Assembly: GCF_001646665.1 (NCBI RefSeq)
Contig: NZ_LWBU01000383.1
Span: 1 to 64,000 of the forward strand
Reading direction: 5' to 3'
Length of the DNA: 64,000 nucleotides
DNA from: Streptomyces noursei
Lineage (GTDB): Bacteria > Actinomycetota > Actinomycetes > Streptomycetales > Streptomycetaceae
The translations under genes were made by a program, and so were the position numbers. A model generated the notes under the pieces. The model was not told the DNA's origin. It saw only the letters and a program-made list of their open reading frames with translations, and did not search any database. Numbering within the stretch: position 1 is the first letter of the stretch; each line of letters begins with the position of its first letter. This document shows positions 34,928 to 43,090 of this stretch, in pieces.

Positions 34928-35941
34928 ATGGGTACTGCCGAACAACGGCTTTCCGAAGAGGCGCAGTATTGCGCCGACACGTTCAACGGAGCCATCGCCT
35001 CGGCCGCGATCAGCGCGGCCTGGGAGATCGGCCTCCTCGACGAGCTCGAGCGGGCCGGCCGGGTCGGCATAGCGGAGTTCTCCGCGACGGCGGGAGCCGA
35101 TCCGGGTGTGGTGCGAGCCCTTCTCGTCGCACTCTCCTCCCGGCGGATCGTGACGCTCGGCCCCGAGCGGACCGAGGCGGCCACGGGTGCCGGGTTCGCG
35201 GACGCCTACCGCACCAAGGGCTTCTTCTACTGGCTGACGCGCGGCTGCGGCGAGCTCCTGACGACCCTGCCGGCCAAGGTCCTGGAGCACGACAGAGAGG
35301 GAGACTTCGTCCGGCGGGATTCCCGCGCCATCAGCGTCGCCTGCCGCAACATCGCCCGCACGTTCTTCGACCCGCCGTTGCGCGAGCTGCTGGAGACCGT
35401 GGAGTGCACGACCGTCGCGGACCTCGGCTGCGGAAGTTCCGACCGCCTCATCATGCTGGCCGACCTGATGCCCGAGACACGGGGCATCGGCATCGATGTC
35501 GCCGCCGGTGCGATCACCGTCTCCAAGGAGGCCATCGCGGCGGCGGGTATGGAGGACCGGATCGCCTTGGTGCAGGACGACGTGCTGAATCTGTCTCCCC
35601 GCGACGAGTACGCGGACGTGGACCTTCTGACGTGCTTCCTCATGGGGCACGACTTCTGGCCGCGCGACAACGCCGTCACGACGCTGCGCCGGCTGCGCGA
35701 GACCTTCCCGAACGCCAAGAACCTCGTCATCGGTGACACGTGCCGCTCGACCGACGTCCACGGCCCCGAGCACGGCATGTTCACGCTCGGGTTCGAGACC
35801 GTGCACACGGTGATGGACCAGTACATCCCCACGCTCGACGAGTGGTCGTCCGTACTGGAGGAGAGCGGCTGGCGCATCGCCGACCGCCGCATGATCGACC
35901 TTCCGGCCTTCAGCTTCATCTACCGGCTCACCCCCGCCTAG
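34928..35941 (+). CDS. SAM-dependent C-methyltransferase, MppJ-like
   Basis: A 337-residue methyltransferase with an N-terminal helical dimer domain (1-150) and a Rossmann catalytic domain. The SAM loop is ADLGCGSSDRL near 165. It closely resembles MppJ, the mannopeptimycin phenylpyruvate C-methyltransferase; the shared LTCFLMGHDFWPRDN segment and a later GFETVHTVMD segment contain the two His that bind the ferric ion in MppJ. This predicts methylation of an alpha-keto acid or a similar chelating substrate. It could instead be the LmbW-type step adding carbon to the 4-alkyl-proline side chain. ATG at 34928 follows AGGGGTAGG. Confidence 0.8.
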   Translation: MGTAEQRLSEEAQYCADTFNGAIASAAISAAWEIGLLDELERAGRVGIAEFSATAGADPGVVRALLVALSSRRIVTLGPERTEAATGAGFADAYRTKGFFYWLTRGCGELLTTLPAKVLEHDREGDFVRRDSRAISVACRNIARTFFDPPLRELLETVECTTVADLGCGSSDRLIMLADLMPETRGIGIDVAAGAITVSKEAIAAAGMEDRIALVQDDVLNLSPRDEYADVDLLTCFLMGHDFWPRDNAVTTLRRLRETFPNAKNLVIGDTCRSTDVHGPEHGMFTLGFETVHTVMDQYIPTLDEWSSVLEESGWRIADRRMIDLPAFSFIYRLTPA

Positions 35942-36070
35942 GACGCCGGCGGACGCGAAGCGTTCCGGAGGACCTGACAGCCGGTCCGATCCATCGGAGC
36001 CGTCGTCGGCGAACACCTCATCAGTCGCACATCCGGTCCTCCCGGACCGCCACCACCCAGAAGGACATCC

Positions 36071-36904
36071 ATGACCACCCGAACCGTCGAACCGTCCACC
36101 CCGACCCCCCTGGTGGAGCGGGATCTGCCCGTCTTCCAGCAGATTCCGGGCCACTACGGGCAGACGCCGTTCTTCCTGACCCAGGACATGCTCGGTGGCC
36201 AGCCCATCGAGATCGCCGGGGGTGAGATCAGCGACAAGGTCGGCAAACCGGTGGCGGCACCCCACACCCATGAGGTGCCCGAGATCTACGTGCTGATGTC
36301 GCCGACCCCGGGGGGCGCGGTGATCGACGTCGTCGCCGGCGGGCAGCACTACGAGCTCGCATCGCCCGCCACCATGCTCATTCCGGCGGGAACGGTCCAC
36401 CACTTCGTCACCAAGGAGGCTGAACCCGGCAGTTACTGCCTCGGGGTGCTGCTCACCGGGGGGACGTCCGTGGCGGCGGCCGGCGGACGTGCGTCGGCCG
36501 GTGAGCCGTCCCCTCAGCCGAGCCGCCGGGTCCAGCCGTACGGGTCCGCCGTGCGCCCGAACTGGATGCCGGTGAGCGCGTCCCGCAGCTTCTCGGTGAC
36601 GGTCCCGGCCTCGCCCCCGCTGACGGTGAATTCCCCCTCCGGCGACCGGACCGTGCCGACGGGGGTGACGACCGCCGCCGTGCCGCAGGCGAAGACCTCG
36701 CGCAGCCGCCCGCTCACGGCGTCCGCACGCCACTCGGCGAGCGCGTACGGCCGCTCGACCACATGGTGCCCGGCGTCACGGGCCAGCGTGATGACCGAAT
36801 CCCGCGTGACCCCGGGCAGAATGGTCCCGCCGAGAGGCGGCGTGAGCAACGTCCCGTCGTCGAAGACGAAGAAGAGGTTCATCCCGCCCAACTCCTCCAC
36901 GTAG
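36071..36904 (+). CDS. Cupin-domain protein with run-on 3' end
   Basis: The first 135-140 residues form one cupin: PHTHEVPEIYVL near 58-70 (His, His, Glu metal ligands) and PAGTVHHF near 103 (last His). Metal-dependent enzymes of this fold include isomerases, dioxygenases and epimerases; the substrate is unknown. After about residue 142 the frame continues 130 codons antisense to the aminotransferase gene, with poor codon bias, so the natural end is doubtful. A run of seven G at about 36458-36464 is followed by a stop in the next frame at 36502, consistent with a one-base frameshift or sequencing error. ATG at 36071 follows AAGGA. Confidence 0.6.
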   Translation: MTTRTVEPSTPTPLVERDLPVFQQIPGHYGQTPFFLTQDMLGGQPIEIAGGEISDKVGKPVAAPHTHEVPEIYVLMSPTPGGAVIDVVAGGQHYELASPATMLIPAGTVHHFVTKEAEPGSYCLGVLLTGGTSVAAAGGRASAGEPSPQPSRRVQPYGSAVRPNWMPVSASRSFSVTVPASPPLTVNSPSGDRTVPTGVTTAAVPQAKTSRSRPLTASARHSASAYGRSTTWCPASRASVMTESRVTPGRMVPPRGGVSNVPSSKTKKRFIPPNSST

Positions 36905-37611
36905 CGCCGCTCCACGGCGTCCAGGAAGACCACCTGGTCACAGCCCGCTTCCCGCGCCTGCGTGTGGGCCGCCATCGAGGCGGCGTAGTTGCCGGCGCAC
37001 TTGGCCGCCCCGGTGCCACCGGGCGCTGCCCGGGTGTAGGCGTCCGAGACCCAGACCGCGAGGGGGGCCGTACCGCCGGGGAAGGAGGAACCGACGGGGC
37101 AGGCGATCACGCCGAAGAGATACTCCCCAGCCGGCCGCACACCGAGGTACTCCTCCGTGGCCATCTGGAACGGCCGCAGATACAGACTCGTGGCCGGGGC
37201 GCTCGGCAACCACTTCTCGTCCGCCGCGACCAGTTCGCCCACGGCACCGAGGAAGAGAGCCTCCGGCACTGCGGGCATCGAGAGCCGGGCCGCGGAAGCG
37301 CCGAAACGCCGCGCGTTCGCCTCGGGCCGGAACAACTGCGGGGAACCGTCCGGCGTGCGATAGACCTTGAGCCCCTCGAATATGGCCTGTCCGTAATGGA
37401 GCGCGGCCGTCGCCGGGGACATCGCGATGGGCGCGAAGGGCTGGATCCTGGCGTCGTGCCAGCCCTTGCCCTCGACGTACCTGGCAGTGGCCATGTGCTC
37501 GGTGAAAACGGTGCCGAACAGGGGGTCCGCCATGCGCTCCGCCCGCACCCGGTCGCTCACCCGGATTCTCACAAGGTCTTTCACGAATGTGCTGGGATGC
37601 GCGATGTCCAT
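36514..37611 (-). CDS. ilvE: Branched-chain amino acid aminotransferase
   Basis: A 365-residue class IV PLP aminotransferase. The PLP Lys is in the segment GAAKCAGNYAAS near 215, with LYLRPFQMATEEYLGV before it and the phosphate-binding GTAAVVTPVG near 325. It interconverts branched-chain (and sometimes methylated or aromatic) 2-keto acids and amino acids. Inside a cluster with an MppJ-like C-methyltransferase it may aminate a beta-methylated keto acid, as IlvE does for 3-methylglutamate in lipopeptide producers. The ATG at 37611 has GAGGTGAG upstream and lies 52 bases from palindrome site 2, facing away from MbtH. Confidence 0.9.
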   Translation of the reverse strand: MDIAHPSTFVKDLVRIRVSDRVRAERMADPLFGTVFTEHMATARYVEGKGWHDARIQPFAPIAMSPATAALHYGQAIFEGLKVYRTPDGSPQLFRPEANARRFGASAARLSMPAVPEALFLGAVGELVAADEKWLPSAPATSLYLRPFQMATEEYLGVRPAGEYLFGVIACPVGSSFPGGTAPLAVWVSDAYTRAAPGGTGAAKCAGNYAASMAAHTQAREAGCDQVVFLDAVERRYVEELGGMNLFFVFDDGTLLTPPLGGTILPGVTRDSVITLARDAGHHVVERPYALAEWRADAVSGRLREVFACGTAAVVTPVGTVRSPEGEFTVSGGEAGTVTEKLRDALTGIQFGRTADPYGWTRRLG

Positions 37612-37663
37612 TTTCTCACCTCGGTTTTCGACCGGAAAAGGGCTGAGGCCAGGGTAGCGTCGT

Positions 37664-37679
37664 GTCCCGCCGGCGAGAC
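37664..37679. promoter_or_regulatory. Putative LmbU-type operator, site 2
   Basis: GTCCCGCCGGCGAGAC, identical to site 1, in the 96-base gap between divergent ilvE and the MbtH gene. On the minus strand a TACCCT sequence, a possible -10, follows about 10 bases downstream of it toward ilvE. Confidence 0.7.
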
Positions 37680-37707
37680 GAGCCGGAAATCCAATTGGAG
37701 GGTGAGG

Positions 37708-37938
37708 ATGACCAATCCGTTCGAGGACGAGGAAGGTGGTTATCTCGTGTTGACCAACGACGAGAACCAGCATTCCCTCTGGCCTGACTTCGCCGATGTC
37801 CCGGAGGGCTGGAAGGTGGTCCACCAGGGCATTCGCCAGGACTGTCTCGACTTCATCGAAAACAACTGGACCGACATGAGGCCGAAGAGCCTTGTGATCG
37901 CCATGGGCGCGGCCGGCAACGCAAAGGGTGGTGTGTGA
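37708..37938 (+). CDS. MbtH-like NRPS chaperone
   Basis: A 76-residue MbtH protein. The invariant residues are present: NPFEDEEG at the start, NENQ-like NDENQHSLWP near 17-26, and a C-terminal helix with C..F..NNWTDMRPKSL near 45-61 including the Trp pair that grips the adenylation domain. It is needed for folding or activity of one or more A domains of the cluster. ATG at 37708 follows GGAGGGTGAGG. Its stop overlaps the next start by four bases. Confidence 0.96.
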   Translation: MTNPFEDEEGGYLVLTNDENQHSLWPDFADVPEGWKVVHQGIRQDCLDFIENNWTDMRPKSLVIAMGAAGNAKGGV

Positions 37939-39740
37939 GAGTGAACGCGGGCAGGCCCGAGCTGAGCGGTACCTTCGGAGCGGTTTCCTCCACGCATTGG
38001 CTGTCGTCGGCGGCCGCCATGTCGGTTCTGGAAAAGGGAGGCAACGCTTTCGACGCCGCCGCGGCCGCGGGCTTCGTCCTCCAGGTCGTGGAGCCTCATT
38101 TCAACGGGCTCGGGGGTGACGTACCGATCGTCTCCTATTCGGCGGCCACGCAGTCGGTACAGGTCGTGTGCGGGCAGGGGCCGATGCCCCAGGCCGCCAC
38201 CATCGACCACTTCCGGTCGCTGGGACTGCGTCACATACCGGGTTCGGGTCTGCTGCCCGCCGTGGTCCCGGGAGCCTTCGGCGCCTGGATGCGCATGCTG
38301 TCCGAGCACGGCACTCTGCCGCTCGCCGACATCCTCGACCATGCCATCGGATACGCCGAGAACGGCTTCCCCCTGCTGCCCGGTGCCGCGGACGCCATCG
38401 AGGTGCTGGCACCTCTCTTCGAGACGGAATGGACCGAGTCCGGCCGGGTCTACCTGCCGGACGGGCGTCCCCCCAAGGCCGGTTCCCTCTTCCGTACGCC
38501 CGCGCTCGCCGACACGTACAAGCGGCTCCTGCGCGAGGCCACCGCCGCTCCGGGTGGCCGGGAGGCCCAGTTGGCCGCCGCCGAGAGGGCTTTCTACCAG
38601 GGCTTCGTGGCAGAGGCCATCGATTCCTTCGTCTCCTCGACGCCTGTTCTGGACGCCACCGGCCGCCATCACACGGGACTGCTGACGGGCCAGGACATGG
38701 CGGACTGGCGGGCCACCGTCGAGAGCCCCAGCAGCCTCCAGTACCGGGGGCTCACGGTCCACAAGCCCGGCCCCTGGTCCCAGAGCCCGGTCTTCCTGCA
38801 ACAGCTCGCGCTCCTGGAAGGGTTCGACCTCCGGGGCATGGGGCTCGACAGTGCGGAGTACATCCACACCGTCACCGAGTGCGCCAAGCTCGCCTTCGCC
38901 GACCGTGAGGCGTGGTACGGCGACCCCGACCACGCCGACGTCCCCCTCGACATCCTGCTGAGCCCCGCGTACACGGCGGCCCGCCGGGCCCTCGTCGAGG
39001 ACAAGGCGGCCGACGTGCTGCGGCCGGGTTCACCCGGTGGCCGCACACCGTTCGTGCCCGAGCAGGCGGACGCCGACTGGCCCGTCGCGGACGGCAGCTG
39101 GATGTCCCAGCTGGCCAACGGTCTGCCGACGGTCGTGAAGGCCACCGCCGCCCGCAACGACACCTGCACGATCGTGGTCGCGGACCGTTTCGGCAACCTC
39201 GTCGCCGCCGTACCCAGTGGAGGCTGGCTCAAGAGCTCCCCGGTCGTGCCCGGCCTCGGGCTCTCCCTCGGCACGCGCGGCCAGACGATGACCCTCCAGG
39301 AGGGTCACGCCAACTCCGTAGGTCCCGGGCGTCGTCCGCGCACGACCCTCAGCCCGAGTCTCGTGGTCAAGGACGGGAAGCCGCTCATGGCGTTCGGTAC
39401 TCCCGGTGGCGACCGCCAGGACCAGTGGACCCTGGAATTCTTCCTCGCCGTCGTCGAGTTCGGCCTCCCCCTGCAGGAGGCGACGGAGACGCTCGCCTTC
39501 CACACCGACCACTTCTCCGCCTCCTTCACCCCGCACGAGTCCCGGCCGAAGGTGCTCGCCGTCGAACGCAACTGTGACCCGGCGGTCATCGACGACCTGC
39601 GCTCGCGGGGACACGACGTGGAACTGGCGGCCGAGTACTCGCTCGGAAAGGTCTGCGCCGTCGCGGTGGACGAGGAGGCCGGCCTGCTGCGCGCGGCCGC
39701 CAGCCCCCGGGGCCGCCAGACCTACGCCGCGTGCCGCTGA
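37935..39740 (+). CDS. Gamma-glutamyltransferase homologue (LmbA-like)
   Basis: A 601-residue Ntn-hydrolase of the gamma-glutamyltransferase family with no signal peptide, unlike periplasmic glutathione-degrading members. The autoprocessing site is probably in NDTCTIVVADRFGN near 395, where the Thr of DTC becomes the nucleophile of the small subunit; substrate loops GPMPQ and PSGGWLKSSP are seen. In 4-alkyl-proline pathways the LmbA/TomL-type homologue cleaves a C-C bond to shorten the side chain after L-DOPA ring opening. Context (L-DOPA dioxygenase-like gene next) supports that role. GTG start overlaps the MbtH stop. Confidence 0.82.
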   Translation: MRVNAGRPELSGTFGAVSSTHWLSSAAAMSVLEKGGNAFDAAAAAGFVLQVVEPHFNGLGGDVPIVSYSAATQSVQVVCGQGPMPQAATIDHFRSLGLRHIPGSGLLPAVVPGAFGAWMRMLSEHGTLPLADILDHAIGYAENGFPLLPGAADAIEVLAPLFETEWTESGRVYLPDGRPPKAGSLFRTPALADTYKRLLREATAAPGGREAQLAAAERAFYQGFVAEAIDSFVSSTPVLDATGRHHTGLLTGQDMADWRATVESPSSLQYRGLTVHKPGPWSQSPVFLQQLALLEGFDLRGMGLDSAEYIHTVTECAKLAFADREAWYGDPDHADVPLDILLSPAYTAARRALVEDKAADVLRPGSPGGRTPFVPEQADADWPVADGSWMSQLANGLPTVVKATAARNDTCTIVVADRFGNLVAAVPSGGWLKSSPVVPGLGLSLGTRGQTMTLQEGHANSVGPGRRPRTTLSPSLVVKDGKPLMAFGTPGGDRQDQWTLEFFLAVVEFGLPLQEATETLAFHTDHFSASFTPHESRPKVLAVERNCDPAVIDDLRSRGHDVELAAEYSLGKVCAVAVDEEAGLLRAAASPRGRQTYAACR

Positions 39741-39767
39741 CCCGACCACACGAACTGGGAGACCGAC

Positions 39768-40280
39768 ATGTCCGACGCACCGACGACTGCCGTCGAGGAA
39801 GCTCCCGCGGCACCGACCGCCCCGGCGAGGCTGAGCCTGCACCACATCGCGGTACAGACGGGTGACCTGGACCGGAGCATCGCTTGGTACCGGGACTTCT
39901 TCGGGGCCGAGGTGAAGTGGACGCTCGGCACCTTCTCCGAGCTGAGCATGGAACGCCTGCCGGGGTTGTCCGGCCTCGCCGAGCTGGAGGCGGGCGGACT
40001 GCGCTTCCACCTCTTCACCCGGGGCCCCGAGTACGGCGTGACCCCGCCGGCGGACACCAACCAGTACCAGCACATCTGCATCGAGGTCCGTACGCCGGAG
40101 GAACTGCGCGCCTGGCACGCCAAGTGGTTCACCGTTCACGCATCCGGAGCGCATTCCTTCGTCCGGCGGGAAGACGCGACGGACATCGTCGTCGACAGTG
40201 ACGGTGTCGAGAGTTTCTACGCCTTCGACGTCAATGGCCTCGAATTCGAGTTCACGTATCTCCCCGGTGAGCGGGCCTGA
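39768..40280 (+). CDS. VOC-family dioxygenase (LmbB1-like L-DOPA 2,3-dioxygenase candidate)
   Basis: A 170-residue vicinal-oxygen-chelate protein with paired beta-alpha-beta modules. Likely metal ligands are His25 or His26 (LSLHHIAVQ), His102 (YQHICIEV) and Glu161 (GLEFEF). Size and layout match LmbB1/SibV/HrmF, single-domain extradiol dioxygenases that open L-DOPA between C2 and C3 to give a semialdehyde that cyclises to a dihydropyrrole. The neighbouring tyrosine-hydroxylase-like and LmbA-like genes fit. ATG at 39768 follows GGGAG, 27 bases after the previous gene, so same operon. Confidence 0.75.
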   Translation: MSDAPTTAVEEAPAAPTAPARLSLHHIAVQTGDLDRSIAWYRDFFGAEVKWTLGTFSELSMERLPGLSGLAELEAGGLRFHLFTRGPEYGVTPPADTNQYQHICIEVRTPEELRAWHAKWFTVHASGAHSFVRREDATDIVVDSDGVESFYAFDVNGLEFEFTYLPGERA

Positions 40281-40377
40281 CGTTCCCGGTTCTGCCGAAA
40301 GAGAAGCCGGACCTCGCGTCCCGTTCCTTGGGGAAGGGTCGTGGGGGTCGGTTCCGTGACGTGATGGAGGTTTCCCC

Positions 40378-41700
40378 GTGGGCCTGGTCCTGAGTCGTGT
40401 GATGCGCTCGTCGCCCTACTGGCCGGTGATGAGCCACACGACGCTGCGCCGGGTCCTGCCCGGATTCGCGGTCTCCTCGGTGGGTGACGGCATGGCCGTG
40501 GTGGCGGTGAGCTGGCTGGCGATCGAGCTGGCTCCAGCCGCCGACCGCGGCATATGGGTGGCGCTGGCAGCCGCCGCCTACACCCTGTCCGGAGCGGCCG
40601 GCGCGCTGCTGCTCGGCCGCTTACTGCGCCACCGCAGGCCTGCCCAACTGGCCGGCTGGGACGCGGCGCTGCGGGCCGGGGCGCTCGGCGCGATCCCCGT
40701 GCTCCACGCCGCGGGTGTGCTCGGCATCCAGGGGTACGTCGCGCTGCTGGCGCTCTCCTCCGTGCTGCACTCGTGGGGCCAGGCGGGCATCTACACGCTG
40801 ATCGCCCGGCTGCTGCCGGAACGCGATCACCTGGCGGGCAACGCCGTACTGTCCGGCATCGGTTCTATCGCCACGGTGGTGGGGCCGCCACTGGCGACGC
40901 TGCTGATCGTCTTCGGGGGCCCCGCGACGGTGCTGGCCGTGGACGCGACGACGTTCCTGGTCCTGGCACTCACCTTCCTGTGGGGCGTCCCCAAGGACGG
41001 TGTCCCCGAGCCCGACCAGGACCAGGCCTCCCGCACGGCCGGCTTCGCGGTGATCCGGCGCATCCCCGCACTGTCCGGACTGCTCGCCCTGAGTTTCGTC
41101 TTCTTCTTCCTCTTCGGCCCCGTCTACGTGGCACTGCCGCTCCACGTGTCGGACGACCTGGGCGCATCGGCCGGTGTGCTGGCCGCCTTCTACACGGCCT
41201 TCGGGATCGGCGCCGTGCTCGGCTCGGTCCTCACCGGCTTCCTCAGCACATGGCGCCTGTGGCCCACGACCGTCGGCATCGTCATCGGCTTCGGCTCCCT
41301 CATGCTCCCGATGGGCCTGGGCGCCCCGACGGCCGTGTCGGTCGTCTGCTTCGGGCTCGCCGGGCTGCTCTGGCCGCCGTACTCGTCCCTGTCGACCACG
41401 CTCTTCCAGCGCTCCGCACCCAGCGCGGTCCTGCCCCAGGCCCTGGCGGCGAGCTCCGCGGTCAGGGTCCTTTCGGTCCCCCTGGGCACGGCACTCGCGG
41501 GACCACTGGTCGCCACCCTCGGACCGGTCGGGACACTGCGCCTGTCCGGCGCGGCCATCGCCGTCCTGGGCCTGACCGCCGCCGCCGCACTCGCCCTGCG
41601 CACCCCCGAACAGCGCCGAAGGCCGAGCCGTGAAACGACGGGTGAGGCTCCACGTGGGACAGCCGCCATGGACGACGAGGACGCACGGCCGCACCCGTAG
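40378..41700 (+). CDS. MFS transporter, probable product exporter
   Basis: A 440-residue major facilitator with about twelve membrane segments and the family's GDGMA loop near 37 followed by a basic GRLLRHRRPAQ loop between segments 2 and 3. It is a proton-driven exporter by type, likely the self-protection pump of the cluster. GTG start at 40378 follows GGAGG. Leu82 is encoded by TTA (base 40621), a rare codon that makes translation depend on the bldA tRNA and thus on development. The last 30 residues are polar and cytoplasmic. Confidence 0.88.
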   Translation: MGLVLSRVMRSSPYWPVMSHTTLRRVLPGFAVSSVGDGMAVVAVSWLAIELAPAADRGIWVALAAAAYTLSGAAGALLLGRLLRHRRPAQLAGWDAALRAGALGAIPVLHAAGVLGIQGYVALLALSSVLHSWGQAGIYTLIARLLPERDHLAGNAVLSGIGSIATVVGPPLATLLIVFGGPATVLAVDATTFLVLALTFLWGVPKDGVPEPDQDQASRTAGFAVIRRIPALSGLLALSFVFFFLFGPVYVALPLHVSDDLGASAGVLAAFYTAFGIGAVLGSVLTGFLSTWRLWPTTVGIVIGFGSLMLPMGLGAPTAVSVVCFGLAGLLWPPYSSLSTTLFQRSAPSAVLPQALAASSAVRVLSVPLGTALAGPLVATLGPVGTLRLSGAAIAVLGLTAAAALALRTPEQRRRPSRETTGEAPRGTAAMDDEDARPHP

Positions 41701-41705
41701 GCCTG

Positions 41706-42734
41706 TCATGCGGACGGCGGACCCGTGGGCGGGTCCGGGCTGTCGCCGAGCACGCCGGACATGGCGATGAGATAGCCGAGCTGGCCACGGCTGCGGCTGC
41801 CCAGCTGCTCCGAGGCCCGGCGCACATGCACCGCGACGCTGCGGCGGCTCATACCGAGCTTGCGGGCTATGGACTCGTCGGTCTCGCCGGCGACGATCGC
41901 CTGGAGGATCGTCCGCTGGGTGTCGGACATCACGGCCGCCGGCCGGTCCGCGACGCTCTGTTCGTCCACCGGGATGCAGCGCGCCCAGTCCCGCTCGAAG
42001 GTCTGGGCCAGGAAGCGGACGACGGCCGGGTGCCGTATCTCGAGCGCCGCGGCGCCCCGGTCGTCGGACACGGGGATGAACGCGACCTTGCCGTCACAGA
42101 TGATGAGGCGCTCGAACACTTCCGCCGCGGTACGGACTTCGGCACCTGCGGCGACGACTTGCTCGATGTAGGCGAGCGTCGGCGGGTGGGCGCGCACCGT
42201 GTGCTGATAGATGGTGCGCTGATGCGTTCCCCGCGCGAGCAGCCGCATGTCGCGGTCCAGGGCGTCGCCGAGGTGTTCGACGGGACGGCCGCCTCCGGGC
42301 TGGGCCGTCAGCAGTTCCTCGCGGCACGCGTCCACGGCCGCCTCCAGGGTGTCGCCGATGGCGGTTGCCCCGACGAGCAGGGTGAACGCCGGCTCCTCCC
42401 GCGTCCTGGTGTCGTTGTAGACGGCGTCGAACCGCGCGAACGCCGCCTGAAGGGACTGCTCGGTCCGGTGGAACCGGTCCAACTGCTCCTTGAGCGGGCG
42501 GAAGACGGACACCGCGGCCGCTGTCGGCGGGACGGGGTGGACGACGTCCGGCTCGGTGGGTCTCCGGCTCACCAGACGGAGGGCCGTGAGGCACGGACGG
42601 CTGTCCTGCACCGGCAGGCTGCCTTCCGCCAGCGCCCTCCGATAGAGATTCAGCGCCGCCTCGCACGGCTCCAGCTCCGCGATACTGCCACATCTGTCCG
42701 GTTTTGAACACAGTTGCACGTCGTTCACAATCAT
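41706..42734 (-). CDS. LuxR-type helix-turn-helix regulator
   Basis: A 342-residue regulator. The C-terminal 60 residues form a LuxR/GerE helix-turn-helix (VMSDTQRTILQAIV...ESIARKLGMSRRSV). The N-terminal 260 residues are a TrmB-like or phospholipase D-like sensor half common in Streptomyces, with a segment LARGTHQRTIYQHT. There is no receiver domain. ATG at 42734 lacks a clear Shine-Dalgarno site, so a leaderless message is possible. It converges on the MFS gene with only five bases between and is divergent from the small ORF at 42844 and the LmbU-type gene, so it likely governs that unit. Confidence 0.85.
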   Translation of the reverse strand: MIVNDVQLCSKPDRCGSIAELEPCEAALNLYRRALAEGSLPVQDSRPCLTALRLVSRRPTEPDVVHPVPPTAAAVSVFRPLKEQLDRFHRTEQSLQAAFARFDAVYNDTRTREEPAFTLLVGATAIGDTLEAAVDACREELLTAQPGGGRPVEHLGDALDRDMRLLARGTHQRTIYQHTVRAHPPTLAYIEQVVAAGAEVRTAAEVFERLIICDGKVAFIPVSDDRGAAALEIRHPAVVRFLAQTFERDWARCIPVDEQSVADRPAAVMSDTQRTILQAIVAGETDESIARKLGMSRRSVAVHVRRASEQLGSRSRGQLGYLIAMSGVLGDSPDPPTGPPSA

Positions 42735-42843
42735 GCAGCTTACATTCGTGCAGGAGTTCCCTTCTTACTGTCGGCCGCTCGCGGGCGACAGCATGAGGCC
42801 AGGGAGTGGATCGCCAACTCCCCGATTACAGGGGGAATTTGTT

Positions 42844-43035
42844 GTGAACACGTACTTCGGAAAGCTTGTCGTTCTGTCCGTCGTCATCGCCGGGGTTTCC
42901 GCCCCCATCACCGCCTCGTTCGACCAGCCCGGCCGGACGGCCGTCGTGGCCGACTCCGGATGGGGGCCGACCGAGCCCAGGACGACGCCTCTTCTCTCTT
43001 CCCACGCAGATCCGACATCCACATTCGCCAGCTGA
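42844..43035 (+). CDS. Small putative exported peptide
   Basis: A 63-residue product from a GTG with AGGGGGAA seven to eight bases upstream, a stronger site than many genes here. The N-terminal half has one Lys then a hydrophobic run (LVVLSVVIAGVSAPITAS) resembling a signal peptide with cleavage near ITA-S. The remaining 35 residues are polar with no Cys. It sits between the divergent LuxR-type gene and the LmbU-type gene. It could be a secreted signalling peptide or merely a leader ORF; I recognise no family. Confidence 0.5.
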   Translation: MNTYFGKLVVLSVVIAGVSAPITASFDQPGRTAVVADSGWGPTEPRTTPLLSSHADPTSTFAS

Positions 43036-43090
43036 TTCCCACGTCTCCCTCGGCATGCTCAATGACGAAACCAGCGTTTGGAGTTCCGTG

